Shown here: one piece after another, positions 18,905-27,305 of the stretch
How positions within the stretch are numbered: position 1 is the stretch's first letter
Layout: each line of letters starts with the position of its first letter
Assembly (NCBI RefSeq): GCF_026625885.1
Contig: NZ_CP113068.1
Span: 5,394,001-5,458,000 of the forward strand
DNA length: 64,000 nucleotides
Source: Roseateles sp. SL47
GTDB lineage: Bacteria > Pseudomonadota > Gammaproteobacteria > Burkholderiales > Burkholderiaceae_C
Reading direction: 5' to 3'
Position numbers and translations under genes: made by a program
The notes under the pieces: generated by a model
Told to the model about the DNA's origin: nothing
What the model saw: the letters and a program-made list of their open reading frames with translations, nothing else
The model's database searches: none

Positions 18905-19810
18905 TCATCCCCCCCGAAGCAGGGGTTTGATCAAACTGATCAGCAAGCGCTGAATCGGATTGGCATTGCCGCCCGGACGCCAGGTATGTTTGAGAATGCC
19001 TCGGTAGGCATCCAGATGCAGGCCCCACGGGGCCGCCCTCAGCGGGCCGCGCTTGAGCAGCAGTTTAAGCACCTGGGTGGCCATCACCCCGGCGCACAAT
19101 TCACAGGCCATGCCGGTGGACGGTCCCCGCCGCTCCGCGAAATTCACCGATTCCGGCACCACCAGGTATTTGCGGTTCAGCATCGCGGGCGACACGCCGG
19201 CGATGAACCGGGCGTATTGGTCGTTGGAGGGGCGGCCTTCGAGCTTGAAATAGTCCTCGAAGCTCATGCCCGTCGGGCTGAAATAAAGAAAAGCCGCCCC
19301 CATGCCCAGTGGGGCGGCGGTCATGGCGGGAATGCCCAGTTCGCGGCAACGCTGAAACACTTTGCGACGGGTGGGCAGGACAAACAGGTCGAGGCTGTCC
19401 ACATACACGTCCACATCCTTGAGGAAATCATCCAGGTTGTGGTCCTGCACCCCTTCCGGAAACAGGCGGATATTGCTTTCCGGATTCACATCCAGCGCCA
19501 TCCGCTCCATCACCTTGAGTTTTGGGTGGCCCATGGTCGACATGAAGGCGCCGGCCTGGCGGTTCATGTTGTGGACATCGAACTCATCGAAATCGGCGAT
19601 GTTGAAGTGGGCCACGCCCAGGCGGGACAGCGTCAGGATATGGGCGCCGCCCACCCCGCCCAGGCCGGCAATGGCCACCCGGGCCCGGCGCAGGCGCTGC
19701 TGCTCCTCGGCGGTGACCCAACCAATGTTGCGGGAAAACGCCCGCTCATAGTTGAAGGTGTGGCCCGGCTGCCGGGTGGGGTCAGCGTCTGGTGGCACGG
19801 CGCTGGTCAT
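18905..19810 (-). CDS. ThiF/MoeB-family E1-like adenylyltransferase
   Basis: 301 residues. The Rossmann nucleotide loop AGLGGVGG lies at about 48-55. DFDEFDVHNMNRQ (73-85) contains the Asp, Asn, Arg and Gln that bind ATP in MoeB/ThiF/E1 enzymes. DVYVDSLD supplies the later conserved Asp residues. Only one CxxC (CELC, about 230) is seen, so the four-Cys zinc site of MoeB is incomplete. These enzymes adenylate the C-terminal glycine of a ubiquitin-like carrier or a small carboxylate. No ubiquitin-like or rhodanese partner is adjacent. The protein itself ends LLRGG, resembling a ubiquitin tail. It lies between the PEP-CTERM protein and the exopolysaccharide operon, in the orientation of the latter. 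Substrate unknown. Confidence 0.85.
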   Translation of the reverse strand: MTSAVPPDADPTRQPGHTFNYERAFSRNIGWVTAEEQQRLRRARVAIAGLGGVGGAHILTLSRLGVAHFNIADFDEFDVHNMNRQAGAFMSTMGHPKLKVMERMALDVNPESNIRLFPEGVQDHNLDDFLKDVDVYVDSLDLFVLPTRRKVFQRCRELGIPAMTAAPLGMGAAFLYFSPTGMSFEDYFKLEGRPSNDQYARFIAGVSPAMLNRKYLVVPESVNFAERRGPSTGMACELCAGVMATQVLKLLLKRGPLRAAPWGLHLDAYRGILKHTWRPGGNANPIQRLLISLIKPLLRGG

Positions 19811-19893
19811 GTGGAGCCCCTGCTTGTCTTTTGTGTGGTCTCAAGTATGCCGCCTGACAACCGAAGCGGCGGCGTGAGGCTGTCCCATCAACC

Positions 19894-19912
19894 GTGTCGA
19901 CAAACTTGACAC
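19894..19912 (+). promoter_or_regulatory. Possible activator-binding dyad upstream of the sigma-54 promoter
   Basis: GTGTC and GACAC form an inverted repeat with a 9-base spacer. Its centre lies about 73 bases upstream of the -24 element, a distance typical of enhancer sites for sigma-54 activators. Exosortase systems are known to be paired with a PrsK/PrsR-type two-component system using sigma-54, but no prsR is in the window, so assignment to PrsR is inference. Confidence 0.35.
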
Positions 19913-19974
19913 ACGGCCCGAAGAATTCACGCAACCAAACGTTAAGTGATTGATTTTTAATGAACTTAGACGAC

Positions 19975-19990
19975 TGGCACGGTCCTCGCT
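19975..19990 (+). promoter_or_regulatory. Sigma-54 promoter of the PEP-CTERM protein gene
   Basis: TGGCAC, five bases, then TCGCT. The -24 GG and -12 GC dinucleotides are spaced as required by RpoN, with one departure from the TTGC consensus. It lies about 75 bases before the ATG of the PEP-CTERM gene and behind an AT-rich stretch (19940-19970). Confidence 0.7.
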
Positions 19991-20064
19991 TTTATCTCCG
20001 CCAAGAAGTCGGCAGACACCGCTTCCCTGTGCATCTGGCAAGACGCATCTCAAAGGAGAGACAC

Positions 20065-21024
20065 ATGTTCAAGCAAGCGAAGCTCGCCCTGGCCTCCCTG
20101 GTGGTGGTGGGCGCAGCTGCGGCGCCGGCCCTGGCATCACCGCTGTATATCAATACGGGTTCCGACTTCAACCTCGAGCCCAACGGTTCCACCACGACGG
20201 CGGTGTTCGACCAGTTGGGCTACAGCGGCACCCTGGCCACTTCCATCTACCTGGGCGACCCCACGGTTCCCGGCACGACGGTGGTGGACACCAACATCCC
20301 GTCGATCATGAACTTCTACGGGTTCTCGGCGGGCACCAAGACCACCCTCAACGGTGGTTCGGTGAACGCGAACTACCCGAACATTCCGTCGCAGAACAAC
20401 ATCGACGCCCTGAACAACCCCGCCTCGCCGGACCTGAACGGTTTCAGCAATGGTGTGAGCTTCCCGCAATACGGCACGGGCGCCAACACCACGACCGGTC
20501 TGGGCGGCGCCTGGGGCCTGACCTACGCCTACCAGATCGTTGGCACGACCATCGACCTGGACGGTGACGGCGTGACCGACTCGGTGTCCTACACCACGGG
20601 TGTCTTCAGCGTTTATTACCAGAGCGCTACGAACGACCCGAACAACGGCAAGGAAGTGCTGCGCCTGATCGTGGACAGCTCGAGCGTTGAGCCGGGCAGT
20701 GTTTACATCAACGGTACCGTGGACTACAGCTATGCCGCAGGCGACAGCTTCATCCAGAACTTCTTCAGTTCCGGTCTGGGCCTGGGCACGCTCTACAGCA
20801 ACTGGCAGAACAGCCCGATCTCGGTGAGCTGGATTCTGGACACCAACGTGGATTCGCCGCTGCCGTCGGCGTCGGAGCTGTGGAATTCCGGTTCTGCCCT
20901 GATTCGTCAATCGACCCTGGATGGTTCGCTGACGATCAACGTGCCGGAACCTGGCAGCCTGGCCCTGGTGGGTCTGGCCCTGGCCGGCCTGGGCTTTGCC
21001 CAACGCCGCCGCAGCGTCAAGTAA
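20065..21024 (+). CDS. PEP-CTERM sorting-domain protein
   Basis: 319 residues from ATG 20065 with a strong AAAGGAGAG ribosome site; the upstream in-frame codons are leader sequence. The signal peptide is MFKQAKLALASLVVV..PALA (cleavage near residue 24). The mature part is rich in Ser, Thr, Asn, Gly and Asp, with a possible Ca-binding segment DLDGDGVTDSV. The C-terminus has the sorting signal VPEPGSLALVGLALAGLGF followed by QRRRSVK: PEP motif, membrane span, Arg cluster. It should be cut by exosortase A encoded at 7812-9485 and displayed on the surface or in the exopolysaccharide matrix. The body matches no family I recognise. It is transcribed alone from a sigma-54 promoter and ends at a terminator. 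Confidence 0.93.
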   Translation: MFKQAKLALASLVVVGAAAAPALASPLYINTGSDFNLEPNGSTTTAVFDQLGYSGTLATSIYLGDPTVPGTTVVDTNIPSIMNFYGFSAGTKTTLNGGSVNANYPNIPSQNNIDALNNPASPDLNGFSNGVSFPQYGTGANTTTGLGGAWGLTYAYQIVGTTIDLDGDGVTDSVSYTTGVFSVYYQSATNDPNNGKEVLRLIVDSSSVEPGSVYINGTVDYSYAAGDSFIQNFFSSGLGLGTLYSNWQNSPISVSWILDTNVDSPLPSASELWNSGSALIRQSTLDGSLTINVPEPGSLALVGLALAGLGFAQRRRSVK

Positions 21025-21065
21025 TCTGGAACGCGGACCGCAGAGCCCGCGAGCCAGATGCACAG

Positions 21066-21088
21066 AGCCGCCTTCGGGCGGCTTTTTT
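21066..21088 (+). terminator. Rho-independent terminator of the PEP-CTERM gene
   Basis: A 7-bp GC-rich stem AGCCGCC/GGCGGCT with a TTCG tetraloop is followed by a run of T, starting 41 bases after the stop codon. The T-tract is only on the plus strand. Confidence 0.9.
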
Positions 21089-21129
21089 CATGGGAGTGGT
21101 GAGCGTGGTGACCGCCGGGAGCGACTGCG

Positions 21130-21570
21130 CTACCGCGAGCGTGCCCGACGCTGCATCAAGGCGCTGACGGCCCCCGCGCCACCAAGACAGAACGCTTCCG
21201 CCACTTCGGTCCAATCGCCCAGCTTCTTTGCCTGCGCCGGCTTCCACATGTCGTGGGCTCCAGGATCCCCCACGATGTCAATCAACAGGTAGCCGTGCGC
21301 GAGCGAATCGACGTAGAAAAGGTTGCGGTCACTCGTACCTCGGAATCTCCACCTCTCCAGGGACTCGGGATCCGTCAGCGTCGGATGGAGGTGGACATGG
21401 GACAAGTCACGTTCCGTCTTGTTCCTACCGAACATTGCATGGGGATTCGGTTTGCCCGCAGCGGCCCAATCCAAGAACGAGGCTTTAAACGTTTGATGAC
21501 CACTCGGTGCCAGTCCGTCCAGTTTGTCCTTCAAGGCCATGGACATCAGGACGGGCCGATGGAGATTCAT
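21130..21570 (-). CDS. YafO-like toxin of a type II toxin-antitoxin system (probable)
   Basis: 146 residues from ATG 21570. The order FGRN, then LSHVHLHP, then RGTSDRNLFYVDS, then YLLIDIVGDPGAH, and finally WTEVAEAF parallels E. coli YafO (FGRD, VAHIHLAN, RTNDEAHLVYCQ, WLLIAILKPEPH, IGKMAEAFR). YafO is a ribosome-dependent mRNA interferase. The length is close to YafO (132), with a short C-terminal extension. The start codon overlaps the stop of the upstream small gene as ATGA, the classic antitoxin-toxin coupling. Other in-frame starts up to 21606 exist. The resemblance was judged by eye from memory and not by alignment score. Confidence 0.72.
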   Translation of the reverse strand: MNLHRPVLMSMALKDKLDGLAPSGHQTFKASFLDWAAAGKPNPHAMFGRNKTERDLSHVHLHPTLTDPESLERWRFRGTSDRNLFYVDSLAHGYLLIDIVGDPGAHDMWKPAQAKKLGDWTEVAEAFCLGGAGAVSALMQRRARSR

Positions 21571-21794
21571 TCGATATCGAACACCCCGGAGACGGCAGCC
21601 CCCCACGTCAAGCGCTCGGGATGGGCGTCCATGGCAGCGACCAAGGCATGTTCAGCATCGGAGAGCGTCGGTGCAGAGTCGGTGGGCGCCCCCTGGCCCC
21701 TAGCGGAGGCGCTCACACTCAAGCGCTCCGCACGCAGCGCGGCGCGGCCCACGGGGCTCGAGAATGGTGAATCGAACTTGGAGAACTTGGGCAT
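21567..21794 (-). CDS. Small protein upstream of the YafO-like toxin; candidate antitoxin of unrecognised family
   Basis: 75 residues from ATG 21794, preceded by GCGGAG five bases upstream; a TTG at 21830 would add 12 residues. It does not look like YafN/Phd-YefM, the usual YafO antitoxin. The N-terminal half is basic and Ser/Arg-rich (SSPVGRAALRAERLS). The C-terminal half is acidic with a predicted helix (LSDAEHALVAAMDAHPERL). It ends in a 4-base overlap with the toxin gene. Position, size and coupling suggest an antitoxin; the sequence does not identify one. The 210 bases upstream are less GC-rich and would hold the promoter. Confidence 0.6.
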   Translation of the reverse strand: MPKFSKFDSPFSSPVGRAALRAERLSVSASARGQGAPTDSAPTLSDAEHALVAAMDAHPERLTWGAAVSGVFDIE

Positions 21795-22007
21795 CACAAC
21801 TCCGCTGGTCGGTGGCTTCGACGCGATCAAAGCCGAAGGGAGCGAAACAAGCTGAGATTTTAGGTTCTTCGGCCCTGGGCTGCTGCAGAACTTGGTGTCG
21901 GCCGCAGCTTCTACCCGAACACCGGCACAAGTTGTTGATTTTTAAGGGGTTCAGATGTCAAACGACACCACCCGCACCTGTCCAACAGGTGCCAGCACCC
22001 GCCGCGC

Positions 22008-23405
22008 TCACCGCAACGGCGTCACCACCCCACGCCCCTGGGACCAGATGATGGCCACCACCTGCTGGGCGTCGTACAGCGCATTCACATGGCTGATCCG
22101 CATGGAGTAGTAGTCGCCTTCGGCTGCCATCACATCAAACAGCGAGCGCTTGCCCAGCTGCTGCCATTGCTGCAGCGTGAAGCCCCGAACCCGGTCGCTG
22201 TTGCGCAGGATCTCCACAATCCGCCGCGCACGGTCCAGGGACGACTGCGCCGCTTCATACATCTCCTGCACGCGGTAGCGCTTGGCTTCGATGGTGTCAT
22301 CGCGCTGCATCGAGGCTGCCTGCGCCCGGCGTCGCGCGGACGTCAAGGCTGAATCAGCCCCCGGCTGCACGATGGGAATATTGACCTGGACACCACCGAT
22401 CCACTCGTTCTGCTTGGACTGGCCCACGGTGGCAATGCCCTGCACCAGCAGGCTCACGCTGGGCTGTTGCCCGGCGCGCACCGATTCGGCATAACTGCGT
22501 TGGGCCTGCGCTGTGGCCGCGGCCTGCGACACATCAGCGGACACCAGCACATCCGCCAGCGCTTCATTCAGATCCGGCAGACGCGCCAGCACCGAACTCA
22601 TCGCCGCCGGCCGCGGCAATTCATCGCCCACATACCGGCGCAGCCGGACCTCGGTCTGGCGCAATGCAGACACGGTCTGCTCATACGACAGATCCGCCTG
22701 CTGCAGGCTCTTTTGCGCCTGCACCAGTTCGCTTGCACGCCCCCGGTCGGCCTTGGTGATGATCTCCAGCGCCTCGACCAGGCAGGCCATCTTGCGGGTG
22801 TATTGGCCGTAGACCTGCGCCTGCAGCTGATAACGGCCCCGGTCCAGCGCCAGCGTCACCGTCTGCAGCGCCACCTGCTCTTCGGCGCTGCTCTGGCTGT
22901 AGCGGGCGGCTTCGGCCAGTTGCGCACGCCATTCGGTCAGCTTGGTGATGCGGCCAGAGTCATACAGCGGCGCCGTGACATTCAGCGTGCCCCGCCCCTG
23001 CAAGCCGGAGCTGCGCCCCGCCGGGCCTTCGCCGGGAATCTGGGTGCCCACATGCGCGCCGGTCATCCCCAGGTTGACCGTGGGCAGGCGCTGCGCTTTC
23101 GCTTCGGCCAGATCGGCCTCGGCAGACTGGGCCAGCAACCGGCTGGCACCAATGGAGTTGCTGCGTTCCAGCGCCCGCTGGACCATCTCCTGCAACTGCG
23201 CGCGCGGATCGGCCGAGCCGGTTTCCAGCAAGGCCGCATCCCGCACGGCCGAGGACGACTGCGGCAACGAGCCGTCATCGCTGCAGCGGCTCGGAGGCGG
23301 ATCTTGTGCCCAGGCCGAAGGCACCAGACCGGCGGTCAGCGCAAGCGCCACAGGAGCGCTGATTGAATGGCGCCGCAGGCCCCGGCGCAGAGTCGATTGA
23401 GTCAT
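22008..23405 (-). CDS. TolC-family outer-membrane efflux/secretion protein (type I secretion)
   Basis: 465 residues from ATG 23405, with a signal peptide ending PSAWAQ. Two TolC/OEP repeats of long amphipathic helices are visible (QLQEMVQRALERSNSIGASRLLAQ; later RYRVQEMYEAAQSSLDRARRIVEIL), with the conserved strand pattern LPTVNLGMTG and PSVSLLVQGIATVG. It forms the outer-membrane channel of the type I secretion system with the adaptor and ABC genes upstream. An unusual 220-base gap separates it from the adaptor gene, so it may have its own promoter. Most like the LapE-type proteins used for large adhesins; that subfamily call is inference. Confidence 0.9.
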   Translation of the reverse strand: MTQSTLRRGLRRHSISAPVALALTAGLVPSAWAQDPPPSRCSDDGSLPQSSSAVRDAALLETGSADPRAQLQEMVQRALERSNSIGASRLLAQSAEADLAEAKAQRLPTVNLGMTGAHVGTQIPGEGPAGRSSGLQGRGTLNVTAPLYDSGRITKLTEWRAQLAEAARYSQSSAEEQVALQTVTLALDRGRYQLQAQVYGQYTRKMACLVEALEIITKADRGRASELVQAQKSLQQADLSYEQTVSALRQTEVRLRRYVGDELPRPAAMSSVLARLPDLNEALADVLVSADVSQAAATAQAQRSYAESVRAGQQPSVSLLVQGIATVGQSKQNEWIGGVQVNIPIVQPGADSALTSARRRAQAASMQRDDTIEAKRYRVQEMYEAAQSSLDRARRIVEILRNSDRVRGFTLQQWQQLGKRSLFDVMAAEGDYYSMRISHVNALYDAQQVVAIIWSQGRGVVTPLR

Positions 23406-23625
23406 GGTCACGCGAACTGCAAGCAATTTCCCATGCCTCTACTGGACCACGCCCGGTCCCGCCCAAAGCCCCGATAAGCAGCCAAACCCCGGCCCTCTTC
23501 CACGCTCATGCGCCCTGCGTTCCCACGCAGGTGGTGCCGGACTGTCCCGCACCCCTCCCCGGCCCGTCACCGCCGTGTCGCAAGACCTGCGTTCAAACGT
23601 AAAAACAGCCGCCAAGGGCGCCGCA

Positions 23626-24834
23626 TTAACGCTCCCGCAGGGCCTCCTGCGACTTCAGCATCGGCCGCAGAAGGTAGCTCAGCACCGAGCGCTCGCCGGT
23701 GCGGATCTCCAGCATTGCCGTCATGCCGGGGATCACCGGCAGCGGCTCACCCTTGAGCTTGATGTCCACCCGCTCCGCCGCCACGATGACGCGGTAGTAG
23801 GTGCCTTCTCCGTTCTTCTCGGTCTCACCCAGCGCATCCGGGCTGATGTATTCGATCTTGCCGTGCATGCCACCGTTGACGTTGAAGTCATAGCCGTTGA
23901 CCTTCACCACGGCCGCCTGGCCGACCTGCAGGAAACCGATGTCCTTGGGCTTGATGCGCGCCTCCACCATCACCCGCGCGCCCATGGGGACGATCTCCAT
24001 GATGGCCGCGCCGGAGGCCACCGCGCTGCCGACGGTGTTCATCTTGATGTTCTTGACGAAGCCCTTCACCGGCGACTTCAAGACGGTGTGCTGCAAGGCA
24101 TCACGGCGCACCACCATCTGCTCATCGATCTGCGCCAGCTCGGTCTGCACCCGCGACAGGTCGGAGCTGGCCTCCTGACGGAAGCGGCTCACCCGCTCAT
24201 TGCGCTGCTGCTGCAGCTCATTCACCTGCCGGTTCAGCCGCATCACTTCCACGTTGGACATCAGCCCCTTGGCCGACATGTCCTGGGCCATCTTCAGCTC
24301 CGACGACAGCAAACCAATGCTGCGGTTGAAGCTGGAGACCGCCTCCTCCAGCACGCGGCGGCGGGTGTCGAAGACTTCGGATTCACTGTCCACCAGCCGC
24401 TGCACCTGCTGCACTTCGACGGGGAACTTCAGCGGGATGCCCAGGGCTTCGGCCCGCAGGCGAGACACCTGCGCCATCAGCCCCAGCCGCTTGACCTGGC
24501 TCTCGTTCTGGGCGGCTTCGGCGCGTGTCGGATCCAGCTCGGCCAGCGGCTGGCCGGCCTCCACTTCCTCGCCTTCACGCACCAGCAGCTTGCTCAACAC
24601 TCCGGTTTCCACACTCGTGACCACCTGCTCCTTGCCGTCTGGCACGACGCGAGCGTCGCTGCGGGTGAGCTCATCCACCGTGGCCAGGGATGACCACGTG
24701 ATGCCCACCAACAGCACGATGGCCAGGAGGTACAGCACCCACACGGCTTTGGGCAGCGGCTCATCCATCAGCGCCGCCTGGACGCTGCTGACGAAAAGGT
24801 TGTCCTCGCGGGACAAGGCGCGTTGCTGGGACAT
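23626..24834 (-). CDS. HlyD/LapC-family membrane-fusion protein (type I secretion adaptor)
   Basis: 402 residues from ATG 24834, with AGGAAG five bases upstream; a GTG at 24852 is possible. One membrane span near residues 30-48 (AVWVLYLLAIVLLVGITW) anchors it. A split biotinyl-lipoyl domain (VSVETGVLSKLLVREGEEVEAGQPLAELD) flanks a long coiled-coil hairpin (residues about 100-260). The C-terminal beta-barrel ends GERSVLSYLLRPMLKSQEALRER, the typical HlyD ending. It links the inner-membrane ABC exporter to the TolC-like channel. Confidence 0.93.
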   Translation of the reverse strand: MSQQRALSREDNLFVSSVQAALMDEPLPKAVWVLYLLAIVLLVGITWSSLATVDELTRSDARVVPDGKEQVVTSVETGVLSKLLVREGEEVEAGQPLAELDPTRAEAAQNESQVKRLGLMAQVSRLRAEALGIPLKFPVEVQQVQRLVDSESEVFDTRRRVLEEAVSSFNRSIGLLSSELKMAQDMSAKGLMSNVEVMRLNRQVNELQQQRNERVSRFRQEASSDLSRVQTELAQIDEQMVVRRDALQHTVLKSPVKGFVKNIKMNTVGSAVASGAAIMEIVPMGARVMVEARIKPKDIGFLQVGQAAVVKVNGYDFNVNGGMHGKIEYISPDALGETEKNGEGTYYRVIVAAERVDIKLKGEPLPVIPGMTAMLEIRTGERSVLSYLLRPMLKSQEALRER

Positions 24835-27286
24835 GCTCGACTTCCTGCTCACCCAGCCGTTCAGACGGCCGCGTTACGCTGCACCGGCTGGGCCGCCGGA
24901 TGCATGTGAACCGTGCCAGCCGTTCCATGGCCCCCCTGCGCGGCCTGGCCGGCCTGGGCCGGTGCGGCGCCCCCTGGCCGCCCGGCGCTGCAGCCTGGCC
25001 GGGCGCTCCAGCCGGACGCACGCCGGACAGGGCTGCCAGCACCTGGTCACGCGGGCCATCCATCACCAGACGCCCGCTGTCCACCACCAGAATGCGTGAC
25101 ACCAGCTCCAGCACCGCCGGGCGGTGGGTCACCATCACCAGCGTGCAGTCGCCCGCCGCATCGCGCAGCTGGCGCAGGAAGGCGATTTCGGACTGCGCAT
25201 CCATCGAGCTGGTCGGCTCATCCATCAGCAGGATCTGCGGCCGGGTGACCAGGCTGCGTGCCAGCGCCACCAGTTGCCGCTGGCCGCCAGACAGCAGCCC
25301 GCCCATTTCCCCGACCGGCAGGTCCCAGCCCATCGGATGGGTGGCAATCACACGGTCCAGGCCGGTGAGCTTGGCCACCTCCACCAGTCGCTGGGCATCC
25401 ACATGGCGGCCCATCAGCACGTTGTCTCGCAAGGTGCCGTGGAAGAGCCGCGGCTCCTGCGACACAAACCCCACCTTGCTGCGGAACTCGGCCGGATCCA
25501 CCTGGCGCAGATCGATCCCATCCACCTCCACCATGCCTTCGGTCGGTTGGTACAACCCCGCCAGCATGCGCAGCACGGTCGACTTGCCACTGCCGATGCG
25601 GCCCAGAATGGCAATGCGTTCACCGGGCTGGATGCGCAGCGTGACATTGCGCAGCACCTTGGGCGACTGAGCGTCGCCCTGCGCCGGATAACTGAAGCCG
25701 ACATCGGTCAGGCCCATGCGGCCGGTGATCTGGGTGAGCGGCACATAGTTACGCTGGGATTCCCGCTCGGTCGGCGCACTCATCACCGAGTTCAGCGACA
25801 GCATTGCCGCCCGCGCCCCCTGATAGCGGGTGGCCAGGCTGACCAGGCTGTTCAGCGGCATGGTCGCGCGGCCGGCAAACATCACGGCGCCAATCAGGGC
25901 GCCGGCGGTGATGGCACCATCGCCAATCAGATACACGCCCCACACCAGCATCACCAGATTGATGAGCTGCTGCATGGTCATGGAGATGTTCATGCTCCAG
26001 CTGGACATGGTGCGCGCCCGCAGCGCGGACTCGGCCACGATGGCGGTGCTCTGCTCGTAACGGCGCAGGAATCGGCCCTCGGCGCCGGAGGTCTTCAGAT
26101 CCTCCAGGCCTTCCAGCGCTTCCACCAGCGTGCCATGCAGGTCGGCGGCCTCGGTCATGTTGGTTCGCATGGCGCGACGCAGGTAGCCCTGGATGGCCAG
26201 GCTCATGCCCAGCATCAGCGGAATCGCCGCCATCAGCACCCAGCCCAGCGGCCCCCCCACGACGAAGGTCATGGCCACGAAGATGACGATGAACGGCAGG
26301 TCCGTCAGGGCCGACATCGTGGCCGAGGTGAAGAAGTCCCGCACCACTTCCACCTGGGCCAGATAGTGGGCATAGGACCCGGCGGAGGCCGGCTTGTGTT
26401 CCATGCGCACGCCCAGCGTCTGGCGGAACAGCTTGGCGCCGATGATCAGGTCGGTCTTGCGGCCGGCCAGGTCGATGAGGTGGCTGCGCAGCTGGCGCGA
26501 GAACATGTCAAACAGCAGCGCCAGGCCGGCCCCCACCGCCAGCGTCCAGAGCGTGACATAGGCCTGGTGCGGAATGACCTTGTCGTAGATCACCGAGGTG
26601 ACCAGGCCGGACACCAGCATCAGGACATTGCTCAGCAGCGCCGCCAGCATGGCCGAGCGGTAATACGGAACAAACCGCCGCAAGGTGCCCCACAGCCAGT
26701 GCTTTTCCGGCTGCAGCAGCGGCGGTTCACCGGCCAGCGGTTTGGCCTGCGACTGCTCCTGCGGTGTCACCGCCAGGATGAAACCGCTGTATTCCTGGTC
26801 CAGCTCGGAGGCGGGGGCCACGCAACTGGCGGCCTCCGGGCCGGGGAAGACCACCTCATACCGGGTGGCGCTGCCCGACTCTGCATCGTCCAGGCGGCGG
26901 ACCAGCACGCAGGCATCACCGCCGTTGAGCAGCAGCACGGCGGGCAGCAGCAGCGGGTTGATTTCGTCAATGCCCTTGCGCAACAGGCCGGCGTTGTAAC
27001 CGGCCTCCCGCATCAGGCGGATGGCCTGGTCCGGGCTGAGCTGGCCCTCGACGGGCGCCCCCGCCCGCAGCGATTCCGGGGAGCGGGCCCGGCCATGGTG
27101 CTGGGTGAGCCAGGCCAGGCAGTGCAGCAGCGGGTCGATGGCCGGCTGGCCTGCCAGGCCGGCCAGGGGGTCCTGTGGCTCTTCGGGCATGCCAGGCGCG
27201 CGCTGCCCATCCTCGGCGGCCAGGCGCAGGCCGGGGCGGCGTGCGCGCTGGTCACCGTCGAAGAAAGGGTCGTGCGGCCGGCTCAT
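24761..27286 (-). CDS. Type I secretion ABC exporter with degenerate C39-like domain; 3' end probably frameshifted
   Basis: 841 codons as the sequence stands. Residues about 40-190 form a C39-peptidase-like domain without the catalytic Cys. Five to six membrane spans follow (about 215-490). The ATPase has Walker A GRIGSGKST, signature LLSGGQRQL, Walker B ILLMDEPTSSMD and the H-loop MVTHRP, all LapB/HlyB-like. After about residue 755 the frame shifts to poor codon use and reads 74 bases into the adaptor gene. One extra base in the C5 run at 24970-24974 (G5 on the coding strand) would restore a frame with normal codons, ending at 24861 after about 808 residues and 26 bases before the adaptor start. 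A sequencing or assembly error, or a true frameshift, are both possible. Confidence 0.9.
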   Translation of the reverse strand: MSRPHDPFFDGDQRARRPGLRLAAEDGQRAPGMPEEPQDPLAGLAGQPAIDPLLHCLAWLTQHHGRARSPESLRAGAPVEGQLSPDQAIRLMREAGYNAGLLRKGIDEINPLLLPAVLLLNGGDACVLVRRLDDAESGSATRYEVVFPGPEAASCVAPASELDQEYSGFILAVTPQEQSQAKPLAGEPPLLQPEKHWLWGTLRRFVPYYRSAMLAALLSNVLMLVSGLVTSVIYDKVIPHQAYVTLWTLAVGAGLALLFDMFSRQLRSHLIDLAGRKTDLIIGAKLFRQTLGVRMEHKPASAGSYAHYLAQVEVVRDFFTSATMSALTDLPFIVIFVAMTFVVGGPLGWVLMAAIPLMLGMSLAIQGYLRRAMRTNMTEAADLHGTLVEALEGLEDLKTSGAEGRFLRRYEQSTAIVAESALRARTMSSWSMNISMTMQQLINLVMLVWGVYLIGDGAITAGALIGAVMFAGRATMPLNSLVSLATRYQGARAAMLSLNSVMSAPTERESQRNYVPLTQITGRMGLTDVGFSYPAQGDAQSPKVLRNVTLRIQPGERIAILGRIGSGKSTVLRMLAGLYQPTEGMVEVDGIDLRQVDPAEFRSKVGFVSQEPRLFHGTLRDNVLMGRHVDAQRLVEVAKLTGLDRVIATHPMGWDLPVGEMGGLLSGGQRQLVALARSLVTRPQILLMDEPTSSMDAQSEIAFLRQLRDAAGDCTLVMVTHRPAVLELVSRILVVDSGRLVMDGPRDQVLAALSGVRPAGAPGQAAAPGGQGAPHRPRPARPRRGAMERLARFTCIRRPSRCSVTRPSERLGEQEVEHVPATRLVPRGQPFRQQRPGGADG

Positions 27287-27305
27287 AAGGGGGATCGTGG
27301 ATCAA

